A DNA stretch of 11,536 bases, taken from positions 1 through 11,536 of the forward strand of contig JABXIP010000051.1 of NCBI GenBank assembly GCA_013373005.1, read 5' to 3'. The notes beneath the pieces were generated by a model. That model was not told where the DNA came from. It ran no database searches and saw only the letters and a list, made by a program, of their open reading frames with translations. Made by a program: the position numbers and the translations under genes. The stretch is from Cytophagia bacterium (GTDB taxonomy: Bacteria > Bacteroidota > Bacteroidia > Cytophagales > Cyclobacteriaceae). This document shows, piece by piece, positions 1-6,808 of the stretch; the stretch's first letter is position 1; each line of letters begins with the position of its first letter.

Positions 1-330
1 TACAGAACAAAAATTAATCTAATCGATGAAATTGATGGCTTAACTGAAGTAGTGACTGATACGCTCGAACTGGCGGTAATTCTAGAGAACGATGTGCAGC
101 TCTTCCCCAACCCCATTAGCAATGGAGACGACCTGAATATCCTCAATGATAATCTCAATGCCGCCTATCTGCATTTATTGAATGTACAAGGTTCACTACT
201 TCAAGTAGTACAGATTAATCTGGAGGCAGATTCATTCACCATAGAAGGCCTGAGCTCAGGTATGTACCTCTACAGAATTTTCTCGATAGACAGAGAACTG
301 ATCAAAACCGGAAGACTGATTGTTCGGTAG
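1..330 (+). CDS. C-terminal end of a T9SS-secreted protein (type A sorting domain), 5' end outside window
   Basis: The reading frame is open from base 1 to a TAG at 328-330, giving 109 residues; the true start lies upstream, so the internal GTG at 52 is not a credible start. The last ~75 residues look like a Por-secretion (type A) C-terminal sorting domain: an LFPNPISNGDDLNI block, a central strand with LLNVQGSLLQ, then LSSGMYLYRIF and a basic end KTGRLIVR. In this family the domain directs export across the outer membrane by the type IX system and is usually cleaved off during surface attachment or release. The cargo domain is not visible, so the protein's activity cannot be named. Its last eleven codons and stop are repeated at 991-1026, beyond the neighbouring transposase. 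No terminator follows directly. Confidence 0.88.
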   Translation, partial: YRTKINLIDEIDGLTEVVTDTLELAVILENDVQLFPNPISNGDDLNILNDNLNAAYLHLLNVQGSLLQVVQINLEADSFTIEGLSSGMYLYRIFSIDRELIKTGRLIVR

Positions 331-338
331 AAATCAAA
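295..338 (+). repeat. 44-bp direct repeat, copy 1 (end of T9SS gene)
   Basis: This stretch, covering the codons for ELIKTGRLIVR and the stop, matches 991-1034 with only about four mismatches. The second copy encodes ELIKAGRLIVR plus stop. The two copies flank the REP hairpins and the RAYT gene. The sequence similarity stops abruptly on both sides. Confidence 0.9.
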
Positions 339-342
339 GACT

Positions 343-365
343 AGTCTTAGCGTCTCGCTAAGACT
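343..365. repeat. REP-like palindrome, left copy
   Basis: A perfect 10-bp stem, AGTCTTAGCG paired with CGCTAAGACT, encloses the loop TCT. The core CTTAGCGTCTCGCTAAG is the exact reverse complement of the core of the right-hand hairpin (961-983), so the two are inverted around the transposase gene. On the minus strand a GTAG tetranucleotide (370-367) sits one base 5' of the stem; RAYT enzymes are known to recognise such a tetranucleotide next to a REP hairpin. There is no T-tract, so a simple terminator is unlikely. Confidence 0.8.
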
Positions 366-405
366 TCTACTTCAAATTGATTATTTTCATTTCAAACACA
401 CATAA

Positions 406-954
406 ATGGGAAGAAAGTATACCATCCAAGATCAGGATCAATTCTACTTCGTGACCTTCACCGTTGTTGGTTGGGTGGATGTTTTTATTCGACATGAATA
501 CAGAAACATATTTATTGAATCAATCAAATATTGTCAGAAGGAAAAAGGATTACTTGTTGGAGCCTGGTGTATTATGCCAAGCCATATTCATCTAATAATA
601 GGCAGAGAGAGGGAACAAAGATTGGAAGAAATCATACGAGATTTAAAATCCTATACTTCCCGTCACATTAGAAAGTTCATTGAGAGCAGTCCTTACGAAA
701 GTAGAAAATGGATGATTGATTTATTCAAAATAGCAGGCTCAAAGAAATCGAATAACAAAGACTTTCAATTCTGGCAACAACATAACCATCCAATTGAACT
801 CTCCACAGTCAATATCACAAGACAAAGACTGGATTATGTTCATAATAACCCTGTTGAAACTGGATTTGTAGATAATGCGAGAGAATGGATTTTTAGTAGT
901 GCTCGTGATTATGAAGATGAAAAAGGACTAATTGAAATTTCCTTTTTGCTTTAG
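406..954 (+). CDS. REP-associated tyrosine transposase (RAYT, Y1/HUH superfamily)
   Basis: This 182-residue protein is the usual size for a single-domain Y1 transposase. The HUH metal-binding motif is His60-Ile-His62 in IMPSHIHLII. The probable catalytic tyrosine is Tyr144 in RLDYVHNNPVETGFV, which closely follows the family pattern YxHxNPVxxG. A conserved FWQQHNHPIEL block lies at about 122-132. Enzymes of this family cut and rejoin single-stranded DNA at REP hairpins through a 5'-phosphotyrosine link and are thought to spread REP sequences rather than themselves. The gene lies between two inverted REP hairpins, and the right one starts only 6 bases after the stop. No frameshift or lost catalytic residue is seen, so it may be active. 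The ATG at 406 has no Shine-Dalgarno sequence, as expected for this phylum. Family assignment is secure; activity is inferred. Confidence 0.93.
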   Translation: MGRKYTIQDQDQFYFVTFTVVGWVDVFIRHEYRNIFIESIKYCQKEKGLLVGAWCIMPSHIHLIIGREREQRLEEIIRDLKSYTSRHIRKFIESSPYESRKWMIDLFKIAGSKKSNNKDFQFWQQHNHPIELSTVNITRQRLDYVHNNPVETGFVDNAREWIFSSARDYEDEKGLIEISFLL

Positions 955-960
955 TAATTA

Positions 961-983
961 GGTCTTAGCGAGACGCTAAGACC
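961..983. repeat. REP-like palindrome, right copy
   Basis: GGTCTTAGCG pairs perfectly with CGCTAAGACC around the loop AGA. It is inverted relative to the left hairpin at 343-365, differing from its reverse complement only in the outermost base pair. A second short palindrome, CCAGTACTGG (982-991), overlaps its right foot. It lies just after the RAYT stop codon, a typical arrangement for a transposase and the repeats it recognises. Confidence 0.8.
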
Positions 984-990
984 AGTACTG

Positions 991-1034
991 GAACTGATAA
1001 AAGCCGGAAGACTGATTGTTCGGTAGACATAAAA
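991..1034 (+). repeat. 44-bp direct repeat, copy 2 (orphan T9SS gene end)
   Basis: This is the second copy of the T9SS gene end, with an in-frame remnant ELIKAGRLIVR and TAG at 1024-1026. It is not attached to any gene. It runs straight into the A-tract of the terminator, so this copy probably marks the original junction between the T9SS gene and its downstream region. Confidence 0.85.
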
Positions 1035-1060
1035 AAACCCTGACGTGGACCGTCAGGGTT
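1031..1060 (-). terminator. Rho-independent terminator of nrdBA
   Basis: AACCCTGACG and CGTCAGGGTT pair around the loop TGGAC. Read on the minus strand, the hairpin is followed by a run of seven T (complement of the A-run 1031-1037), 31 bases past the nrdA stop. On the plus strand only two T follow, so termination in that direction is probably weaker. Confidence 0.88.
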
Positions 1061-1090
1061 CTAGGTTAGCAGTAATCAACCCCATACATA

Positions 1091-3460
1091 CTAACTACCG
1101 CATGCCTCACAAGCATCCGGGTTATCTAGCGAGCAAGCCATATCTGCTGCTTTTTGCTCCATTTCTGCTGCAGTTGGCGCAGAAGCTGCGGCCTTATCTA
1201 CAGTGAACTGAATAGCATCTGCTGCTGCTCTAGATCTTAGGTAATACATACCCGTTTTCAGACCCTTCTTCCAAGCATAGAAGTGCATAGAAGTCATTTT
1301 ACCGAAGTTCGGATCCTGGATATGTATATTCAAACTTTGCGACTGACAGATGTATGCACCTCTATCGGCCGACATATCGATAATTGCTTTCTGAGAAATC
1401 TCCCAAACAGTTTTGTAAAGCTCCTTGATGTTATCAGGAATCTCCTTAATATTCTGAACAGAACCCTTCGCTGCAATCAGCTTGTTCTTCATATCAGCAC
1501 TCCAAAGGCCTAGATCAATCAGGTCTTTCATCAAGTGCTTGTTCACAATAACAAACTCACCTGAAAGTGTTCTTCTGGTATAGATGTTTGAAGTATATGG
1601 TTCGAAACACTCATTATTACCCAATATCTGAGAAGTAGAAGCGGTTGGCATTGGAGCTACTAGCAATGAGTTTCTCACACCATGTTTCTTCACTTCTTTC
1701 TTCAGGCTATCCCAATCCCAAAGACCAGAGTCTGGAGTTACACCCCACATGTCGTACTGGAATATTCCTTTAGAAACAGGAGATCCTTTAAAGGTCTCAT
1801 ACGGTCCTTCTACTTTAGCAATGTCTTTAGACGCAGTCATTGCAGCAAAGTAGATGGTTTCGAAGATGTCTCTGTTCAACTTACGTGCTTCTTCAGATTC
1901 AAATGGGAAGCCCATCATCAAGAAGGCATCAGCCAAGCCCTGAACACCCAAACCAATTGGTCTGTGGCGCATGTTTGAGTTCTTCGCCTCAGGAACAGGA
2001 TAGTAGTTCACATCAATTACCTTATTCAGGTTTTTGGTGGCTACATAGGTTACATCATAAAGCTTCTGGAAATCGTATTGCTTGGTTTCTGCATTCACAT
2101 ACATTGGCAATGCAATAGAGGCCAGGTTACAAACCGCTACTTCATCAGGAGCAGTATACTCTATGATCTCAGTACACAAGTTGGACGACTTGATGGTACC
2201 CAAGTTCTTCTGATTCGACTTTTTGTTAGCCGCATCTTTGAATAGCATATAAGGAGTACCGGTCTCAATTTGTGCTTCAAGCACTTCGAACCAAAGGTCT
2301 TGTGCTTTTACAGTCTGGCGACCTTTACCTTCCTTCTCATATTTTTCGTAAAGCTTCTCGAAGTCATCTCCATAAGCATCGGCCAAGCCGGGACACTCAT
2401 TCGGACACATCAAGGTCCACTCTTCGTTCGCTTCAACTCTCTTCATGAATAAGTCCGGAATCCAAAGCGCGTAGAACAAGTCTCTCGCTCTCAATTCTTC
2501 CTTACCATGGTTTTTCTTCAGATCAAGGAAATCGAAGATATCGGCATGCCAAGGCTCAAGATACATGGCGAAAGAACCTTTACGCTTTCCTCCTCCTTGG
2601 TCAACATAACGGGCAGTCATGTCGAAGTTTCTCAACATAGGAACGATACCGTTAGAAACCCCTCCAGTTCCTTTAATGTATGAGCCTTTAGCTCTCACAT
2701 TGTGAATAGAAAGACCAATACCTCCGGCTGACTGAGAAATCTTAGCACACTGCTTCAAAGTATCGTAGATACCGTCAATACTATCATCCTTCATTGTGAG
2801 TAGGAAGCATGATGAAAGCTGCGGCTTAGGTGTACCAGCATTGAATAATGTTGGAGTAGCATGAGTGAACCACTTCTCTGAAAGCAAGTGATAAGTCTCA
2901 ATGGCTTTCTCCATGTCTTCGCCATGGATACCCACAGCTACTCTCATGAGCATGTGTTGAGGACGCTCAACGATCTTACCATCCAATTTCATGAGGTAAG
3001 AGCGCTCTAATGTCTTGAATCCGAAATAATCATAGCTAAAGTCTCTGTCATAAATAATGGTAGAGTCTAGCAATGCTGCATTAGCCTTAATAATGCCATA
3101 AGTTTCTTTAGAAACCAATGGTGCATTTTCACCAGTTTTCGGATCTACATAGGTGTAAAGTCTTTTCATGGTATTTGAAAAAGACTTACTGGTGGTTTTG
3201 TGAAGGTTAGAAATTGCAATTCTAGCAGCTAGCCTGGCATAGTCAGGGTGCTTTACTGTAAGGGTAGCGGCAATTTCTGCGGCAAGATTGTCCAGGTCTT
3301 GCGTGCTAACACCATCGTAAAGGCCTTCAATTACCTTCTTGGCTACATCTATTGGTTCAACAAAGTTGGGATCTAACCCATAGGATAGCTTTTCTACCCT
3401 TGCGGTGATTTTGTCGAATTTGACCGACTCTCGTCTGCCATCTCTTTTTACTACTAACAT
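1091..3460 (-). CDS. nrdA: Ribonucleoside-diphosphate reductase, class Ia, alpha (large) subunit
   Basis: This cytoplasmic catalytic subunit reduces ribonucleoside diphosphates to deoxyribonucleotides for DNA synthesis, working with the NrdB radical subunit. Residues 1-90 form an ATP-cone, the allosteric activity site. The barrel carries the expected catalytic set: redox cysteines Cys218 (LSSC) and Cys444 (VCNLAS), and the radical triad Asn427, Cys429 and Glu431 in SNLCTE. The radical-transfer tyrosine pair Tyr739-Tyr740 is in GMYYLRSRAAADA. The tail ends CEACGS, with Cys784 and Cys787 as the thiol pair that re-reduces the active site. The length of 789 residues is normal for an ATP-cone type alpha subunit. 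It lies 45 bases after nrdB, with no terminator between, so the two are co-transcribed. The ATG has no purine-rich ribosome site; its leader is rich in C and A. Confidence 0.98.
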   Translation of the reverse strand: MLVVKRDGRRESVKFDKITARVEKLSYGLDPNFVEPIDVAKKVIEGLYDGVSTQDLDNLAAEIAATLTVKHPDYARLAARIAISNLHKTTSKSFSNTMKRLYTYVDPKTGENAPLVSKETYGIIKANAALLDSTIIYDRDFSYDYFGFKTLERSYLMKLDGKIVERPQHMLMRVAVGIHGEDMEKAIETYHLLSEKWFTHATPTLFNAGTPKPQLSSCFLLTMKDDSIDGIYDTLKQCAKISQSAGGIGLSIHNVRAKGSYIKGTGGVSNGIVPMLRNFDMTARYVDQGGGKRKGSFAMYLEPWHADIFDFLDLKKNHGKEELRARDLFYALWIPDLFMKRVEANEEWTLMCPNECPGLADAYGDDFEKLYEKYEKEGKGRQTVKAQDLWFEVLEAQIETGTPYMLFKDAANKKSNQKNLGTIKSSNLCTEIIEYTAPDEVAVCNLASIALPMYVNAETKQYDFQKLYDVTYVATKNLNKVIDVNYYPVPEAKNSNMRHRPIGLGVQGLADAFLMMGFPFESEEARKLNRDIFETIYFAAMTASKDIAKVEGPYETFKGSPVSKGIFQYDMWGVTPDSGLWDWDSLKKEVKKHGVRNSLLVAPMPTASTSQILGNNECFEPYTSNIYTRRTLSGEFVIVNKHLMKDLIDLGLWSADMKNKLIAAKGSVQNIKEIPDNIKELYKTVWEISQKAIIDMSADRGAYICQSQSLNIHIQDPNFGKMTSMHFYAWKKGLKTGMYYLRSRAAADAIQFTVDKAAASAPTAAEMEQKAADMACSLDNPDACEACGS

Positions 3461-3505
3461 ATTGTTTGGGGTTTGGGGGTATTTGGTTGTTTTATAAATC
3501 TATCA

Positions 3506-4507
3506 TCAGAAGTCATCATCGAATGACAGGGCGCGTGAATTCCCAGTGTCATCTTTATCTTTCATGACTCCCGCTTTTTGATATTCTCCCACTCTCTTCT
3601 CAAAGAAGTTGGTTTTCCCTTGTAGGGAAATCATCTCCATGAAATCAAATGGGTTGGTTGAGTTATACTCCTTGGCACAGCCTAGTTCAACCAAAAGTCT
3701 GTCGGTAACAAACTCAAGGTACTGCGCCATAAGATCTGAATTCATGCCTATCAATCTAACAGGAAGTGATTCAGTAATAAACTCTCTTTCTATATCTAAA
3801 GCATCTATGATGATTTCTCTGATTCTCTCTTCAGGCACCTGATTAATCAGGTGATTGTTATGCAGGTGAACTGCAAAATCGCAATGTAGCCCTTCATCTC
3901 TCGAGATCAACTCGTTCGAGAAAGTTAGTCCCGGCATTAGGCCTCTCTTCTTAAGCCAAAATATGGAACAGAAACTTCCTGAGAAGAAGATTCCTTCAAC
4001 AGCAGCAAAAGCAATTAGTCTTTCAGCAAATGAAGGCGACTCGATCCACTTCAAAGCCCAATCTGCTTTCTTCTTAATAGCATCGAACGTTTCGATAGCA
4101 TGGAAAAGCTGATCTGCCTCAACAGGATCTTTAATGTATGTATCAATAAGTAATGAGTAAGTCTCTGAGTGAATGTTTTCCATCATAATCTGGAAACCAT
4201 AGAAAAACTTAGCTTCGGTGTATTGCACTTCATTTACGAAGTTCTCAGCAAGATTTTCATTGACAATACCGTCTGAAGCGGCAAAGAACGCCAACACATG
4301 CTTGATGAAATATCGCTCATCATCATTCAGCTTGTCATTCCAGTCAGTAAGATCTTGATGCAAATCAATTTCTTCTGCAGTCCAAAAGCTGGCTTCAGCT
4401 TTCTTATAGTATTGCCAAATATCATCGTGTTTAATAGGAAACAGTACAAAGCGGTCTTTGTTCTCCTTCAACAATGGTTCCTCAACTGCGGTAGTTTGTT
4501 CGCTCAT
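3506..4507 (-). CDS. nrdB: Ribonucleoside-diphosphate reductase, class Ia, beta (radical) subunit
   Basis: This subunit of 333 residues houses the diiron centre and the stable tyrosyl radical that starts catalysis in NrdA. By comparison with the mouse R2 protein, the iron ligands are Asp79 (AASDGIVNENL), Glu110 and His113 (MENIHSE), Glu171 (AVEGIFF), and Glu205 and His208 (SRDEGLH). The radical tyrosine is Tyr117, so this is a class Ia/Ib type, not the tyrosine-less Ic type. Trp42 (ASFWTAEE) fits the radical-transfer path. The C-terminal tail, ending SFDDDF, is of the acidic and aromatic type that docks on the large subunit. The sequence strongly resembles eukaryotic R2, for example FFSGSF and LKKRGLMPGLTFSNEL. 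It is the first gene of the operon. The start at 4507 gives the usual short, variable N-terminus before the conserved core. Confidence 0.97.
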   Translation of the reverse strand: MSEQTTAVEEPLLKENKDRFVLFPIKHDDIWQYYKKAEASFWTAEEIDLHQDLTDWNDKLNDDERYFIKHVLAFFAASDGIVNENLAENFVNEVQYTEAKFFYGFQIMMENIHSETYSLLIDTYIKDPVEADQLFHAIETFDAIKKKADWALKWIESPSFAERLIAFAAVEGIFFSGSFCSIFWLKKRGLMPGLTFSNELISRDEGLHCDFAVHLHNNHLINQVPEERIREIIIDALDIEREFITESLPVRLIGMNSDLMAQYLEFVTDRLLVELGCAKEYNSTNPFDFMEMISLQGKTNFFEKRVGEYQKAGVMKDKDDTGNSRALSFDDDF

Positions 4508-4546
4508 GTTACTTGTTTTATTTGGGGTTGCATAAAAAGGGCTACG

Positions 4547-4568
4547 TTGAAGAATATCAATTCTTCAA
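4547..4568. promoter_or_regulatory. Perfect inverted repeat in the nrdB leader
   Basis: TTGAAGAAT and ATTCTTCAA form a 9-bp perfect inverted repeat around ATCA, 39 bases upstream of the nrdB start. Read toward nrdB, no T-tract follows, so it is not a simple terminator. It could be an operator or an mRNA 5' structure controlling nrd expression; which one cannot be told from sequence. Confidence 0.4.
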
Positions 4569-4920
4569 AAAAACAAGAACCATTTACCCGAGGGCAAACA
4601 GCATTTTCCTATTTATTTTTCAGGGTTCTTAGCTAAATCCTTGATACTCTTATGAGTAGGAGCTCAACTAAAGAATAGGTTGTTTAATGGGGTCGTAACC
4701 TGAAACAAATATTACAAAAAGGGGCTGAAAAATCAATGTGAAAACTCAACTCTTTTCACTCATGAAAGTCATTTCATGTGTTCGCATAACTCTCTGTTTT
4801 ATAGATATTTTGAAGCCAATCATTAGAGCATCACTTATTTCAATTTTCAACGTATGGAAAGGCGAAAAAAAATGAAAATTTAATATTGGAAAATCGCTTG
4901 GATTTATCCTGCAGTTTTGG

Positions 4921-4951
4921 TTTGTTATTCGCGAATATTCCATTACCTTTG
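4921..4951 (+). promoter_or_regulatory. Bacteroidota-type promoter for rplU-rpmA
   Basis: A TTTG at 4921-4924 is followed after 19 bases by TACCTTTG at 4944-4951. This matches the known Bacteroidota housekeeping pattern, TTTG near -33 and TAnnTTTG near -7. Transcription would start near 4957, leaving a leader of about 20 bases before the rplU ATG. A 12-bp perfect palindrome, TATTCGCGAATA (4926-4937), fills part of the spacer. Confidence 0.7.
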
Positions 4952-4977
4952 CAGTCCATTTTTGAAAATCATTCATA

Positions 4978-5289
4978 ATGTACGCAATTGTAGATATAGC
5001 AGGAAAGCAGTTCAAAGTAACGCAAGACCAGTTCGTATACGCTCCATTGATGGAGGGCGAAGAAGGCGCTTCCGTAGAGTTCGAGAAAGTATTATTGCTC
5101 GACAACGAAGGTAAAGTTGAAGTTGGTGCCCCAGCAGTAAAGGGCGCTAAGGTTTCCGGTAAAATTATCGGACATGTAAAAGGTGATAAAGTAATCATCT
5201 TCAAAAAGAAAAGAAGAAAAGGTTACAAAGTGAAAAACGGTCACCGTCAACAGTTCACTAAAGTATTGATCGAAAAAATCTCTAAATAA
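4978..5289 (+). CDS. rplU: 50S ribosomal protein L21
   Basis: This 103-residue protein begins MYAIVDIAGKQFKV, the L21 N-terminal signature, and has the conserved basic segment IIFKKKRRKGYKVKNGHRQ at about 73-92, which contacts 23S rRNA. Length is normal for the family. It assembles early into the large ribosomal subunit. It is the first gene of a two-gene operon with rpmA, 9 bases downstream, the usual rplU-rpmA pairing in bacteria. A strong promoter sits immediately upstream. Confidence 0.98.
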   Translation: MYAIVDIAGKQFKVTQDQFVYAPLMEGEEGASVEFEKVLLLDNEGKVEVGAPAVKGAKVSGKIIGHVKGDKVIIFKKKRRKGYKVKNGHRQQFTKVLIEKISK

Positions 5290-5298
5290 GAAAATACC

Positions 5299-5577
5299 AT
5301 GGCACATAAGAAAGGAGTCGGTAGTTCGAAAAACGGTAGAGAGTCGGAAAGTAAACGACTTGGCGTTAAAATCTATGGTGGTCAGGCTGCAATCGCAGGT
5401 AACATCATTGTAAGACAAAGAGGTACTCAGCATCACCCGGGTACAAACGTAGGTATTGGTAAAGACCACACCTTGTTTGCACTCACTGACGGTGTTGTTG
5501 AATTCAAAAAAGGTAGAAAAGACAGATCTTACGTTTCTGTTCTTCCTTTCGAGGGAGAAGGTAAAGCAGAAGCTTAA
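5299..5577 (+). CDS. rpmA: 50S ribosomal protein L27
   Basis: This 92-residue protein starts MAHKKGVGSSKNGRES and has the conserved core GVKIYGGQ, then IIVRQRGTQHHPG and VGIGKDHTLFAL, all diagnostic of L27. The flexible N-terminus of L27 reaches toward the peptidyl-transferase centre. The conserved AHKKG sequence follows the start Met directly, so there is none of the cleavable N-terminal extension known from Firmicutes. It is co-transcribed with rplU and followed by a terminator 23 bases after its stop. Confidence 0.98.
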   Translation: MAHKKGVGSSKNGRESESKRLGVKIYGGQAAIAGNIIVRQRGTQHHPGTNVGIGKDHTLFALTDGVVEFKKGRKDRSYVSVLPFEGEGKAEA

Positions 5578-5600
5578 GCTTAACCTGATAGATATTTAAA

Positions 5601-5637
5601 ACCCTGGCACTCTAAAGAGGTCAGGGTTTTTTGTTTT
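5601..5637 (+). terminator. Rho-independent terminator of rplU-rpmA
   Basis: ACCCTG (5601-5606) pairs with CAGGGT (5622-5627), and an inner CTCT/AGAG stem closes on AA. A T-rich tail, TTTTTTGTTTT, follows. The sequence is very similar to the terminator at 8242-8273. Confidence 0.88.
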
Positions 5638-5666
5638 CATACATTTTAAAAAGCAATTTGTAATTC

Positions 5667-6731
5667 ATGTCTCTGGGCTTCACCAACATATTGCAACTCA
5701 TGCTGGTTTTTCAGAGTGGTGTTTTTGGCGCCTTCCTAATTACTCAGGGTAGAGGCAAGAAAACCAGCAATAGCCTCCTGGCTAGCTTTCTGTTTGTACT
5801 GGCCATTCATATGGGTTTCAACCTGCACTTCGAGCTCAACCTCAATTGGGGGCTGCCCGATGTCACCAACTCCTTCGGTTTTCTTTATGGTCCCTTGCTT
5901 TACCTCTACATAAGCAGTCTCATTTACAAAGAAACCCAGCTCAATAAAGGTGATGTAATACACCTACTACCATGGCTCATCATTCTGCTTGTTTCACTAT
6001 TTGTGAGCATACCCACCTGGTTAACCGGGGTTTGTATCATCATCAGCATCATTAGCTATCTGGCATTCTCGCTATTCAAAATCCAGTACTTCCAACGAGT
6101 CATTAAAAACACCGAGTCACGCTTTAGCGCCATTGCCATGGTCTGGATGCAGCGGTTTATCTATGGTCTTTTTATTATAGTAATCATTGATGCCATCCAC
6201 AGTGCTATGCTCATCAACAGCATGGTGATGGAAAATATTTTCTATGCCTTACTCATTGGTGCCTTACTCTTCTTTGTCACCAGCCTTGTCTTCAACGGAC
6301 TGAGACAACCAGAGATATTTCTAGGCCTTACACTAGAAGATGAAGCCATTTCAAAAGCAGCTCAGGAAAGGTATTCCGGTTCAAAAACTCAGGAGGATGA
6401 GATAGTCAAAATCGGAAATCAGATAGAACTCTTCTTTCAAAATGAAAGGCCCTATCAAAACCCTGAACTGAACATCCAAAACCTAGCCGATCAGCTCGGT
6501 CATTCTGCCAGACTTATCTCAGAAGTCATCAACAGACACTTCGGGCAGAATTTTTCTGAGTATGTAAATGGCCACAGAATTGAAGAAGCCAAAGCATTGA
6601 TTCAATCGGCCGACAGCAAAACCACTATTCTGGAAATTCTGTATGCCGTAGGCTTCAACTCCAAGTCTAGCTTTTACACTTCATTCAAGCAGCACACCGG
6701 AGTAACCCCCAGCGATTACAAAAAGCGATAA
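5667..6731 (+). CDS. Membrane-anchored AraC-family transcriptional regulator (7TM N-terminus)
   Basis: The protein has 354 residues in two parts. Residues 1-212 hold about seven hydrophobic helices (roughly 8-26, 37-57, 68-87, 96-114, 117-139, 157-181, 188-210), including a YGPLLYLYI segment seen in many Bacteroidota regulators of this type. Residues 255-354 are an AraC/XylS DNA-binding domain: a first helix-turn-helix at about 268-290 (LADQLGHSARLISEVIN), a second at about 320-341 (ILYAVGFNSKSSFYTSFK), and the family ending GVTPSDYKKR. It probably senses a signal at or in the inner membrane and controls transcription from there; the ligand is unknown. The ATG start leaves helix 1 complete. 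It lies 77 bp upstream of a co-oriented amidohydrolase, which is a candidate target or partner. There is no terminator between them. Confidence 0.9.
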   Translation: MSLGFTNILQLMLVFQSGVFGAFLITQGRGKKTSNSLLASFLFVLAIHMGFNLHFELNLNWGLPDVTNSFGFLYGPLLYLYISSLIYKETQLNKGDVIHLLPWLIILLVSLFVSIPTWLTGVCIIISIISYLAFSLFKIQYFQRVIKNTESRFSAIAMVWMQRFIYGLFIIVIIDAIHSAMLINSMVMENIFYALLIGALLFFVTSLVFNGLRQPEIFLGLTLEDEAISKAAQERYSGSKTQEDEIVKIGNQIELFFQNERPYQNPELNIQNLADQLGHSARLISEVINRHFGQNFSEYVNGHRIEEAKALIQSADSKTTILEILYAVGFNSKSSFYTSFKQHTGVTPSDYKKR

Positions 6732-6745
6732 AAGCCTAAGAAATC

Positions 6746-6763
6746 GGTTCGGATTCCTGAACC
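6746..6763. promoter_or_regulatory. Imperfect palindrome between the regulator and the amidohydrolase
   Basis: GGTTC (6746-6750) and GAACC (6759-6763) form an inverted repeat with an 8-bp centre. It lies 14 bp past the regulator stop and 45 bp before the next start. It could be an operator or an intercistronic hairpin; no T-tract follows. A weak promoter-like TTCCTTTG is at 6790-6797. Confidence 0.3.
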
Positions 6764-6808
6764 CGGACGACTTGAGTACTTATTGACACTTCCTTTGAAG
6801 AAAAAAGG

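Larger units (their letters stand above)
4508..4977. other. Divergent intergenic region between nrdB and rplU
   Basis: This stretch of 470 bp holds no convincing gene. It must contain promoters for both operons. The rplU side has a clear promoter (4921-4951). The nrdB side has only a weak candidate: on the minus strand AATATTTG (4713-4706) with ATTG about 20 bases upstream (4737-4734). Inverted repeats are seen at 4547-4568, 4738-4759 and 4761-4778. I could not find a recognisable NrdR box pair. The remainder is AT-rich without structure I can name. Confidence 0.6.

Noticed and set aside
343..983. REP hairpins read as a CRISPR-like array or as terminators
   Set aside because: There are only two hairpins, in inverted orientation, with no regular spacers and no T-tract after the stems.
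1682..2118. Plus-strand open frames inside nrdA
   Set aside because: They are shadows of a long conserved coding gene.
3461..3490. G-quadruplex in the plus strand before nrdA (GGGG TTT GGGGG)
   Set aside because: Only two runs of four or more G are present, which is not enough for a stable intramolecular quadruplex.
4746..5204. Minus-strand open frame of 152 codons across the rplU promoter and gene
   Set aside because: It lies opposite the strongly conserved rplU gene and has a low-complexity Ser/Thr/Pro-rich translation with no recognisable domain.
5092..5469. Minus-strand open frame opposite rplU and rpmA
   Set aside because: It is antisense to two conserved ribosomal protein genes and shows no family features.
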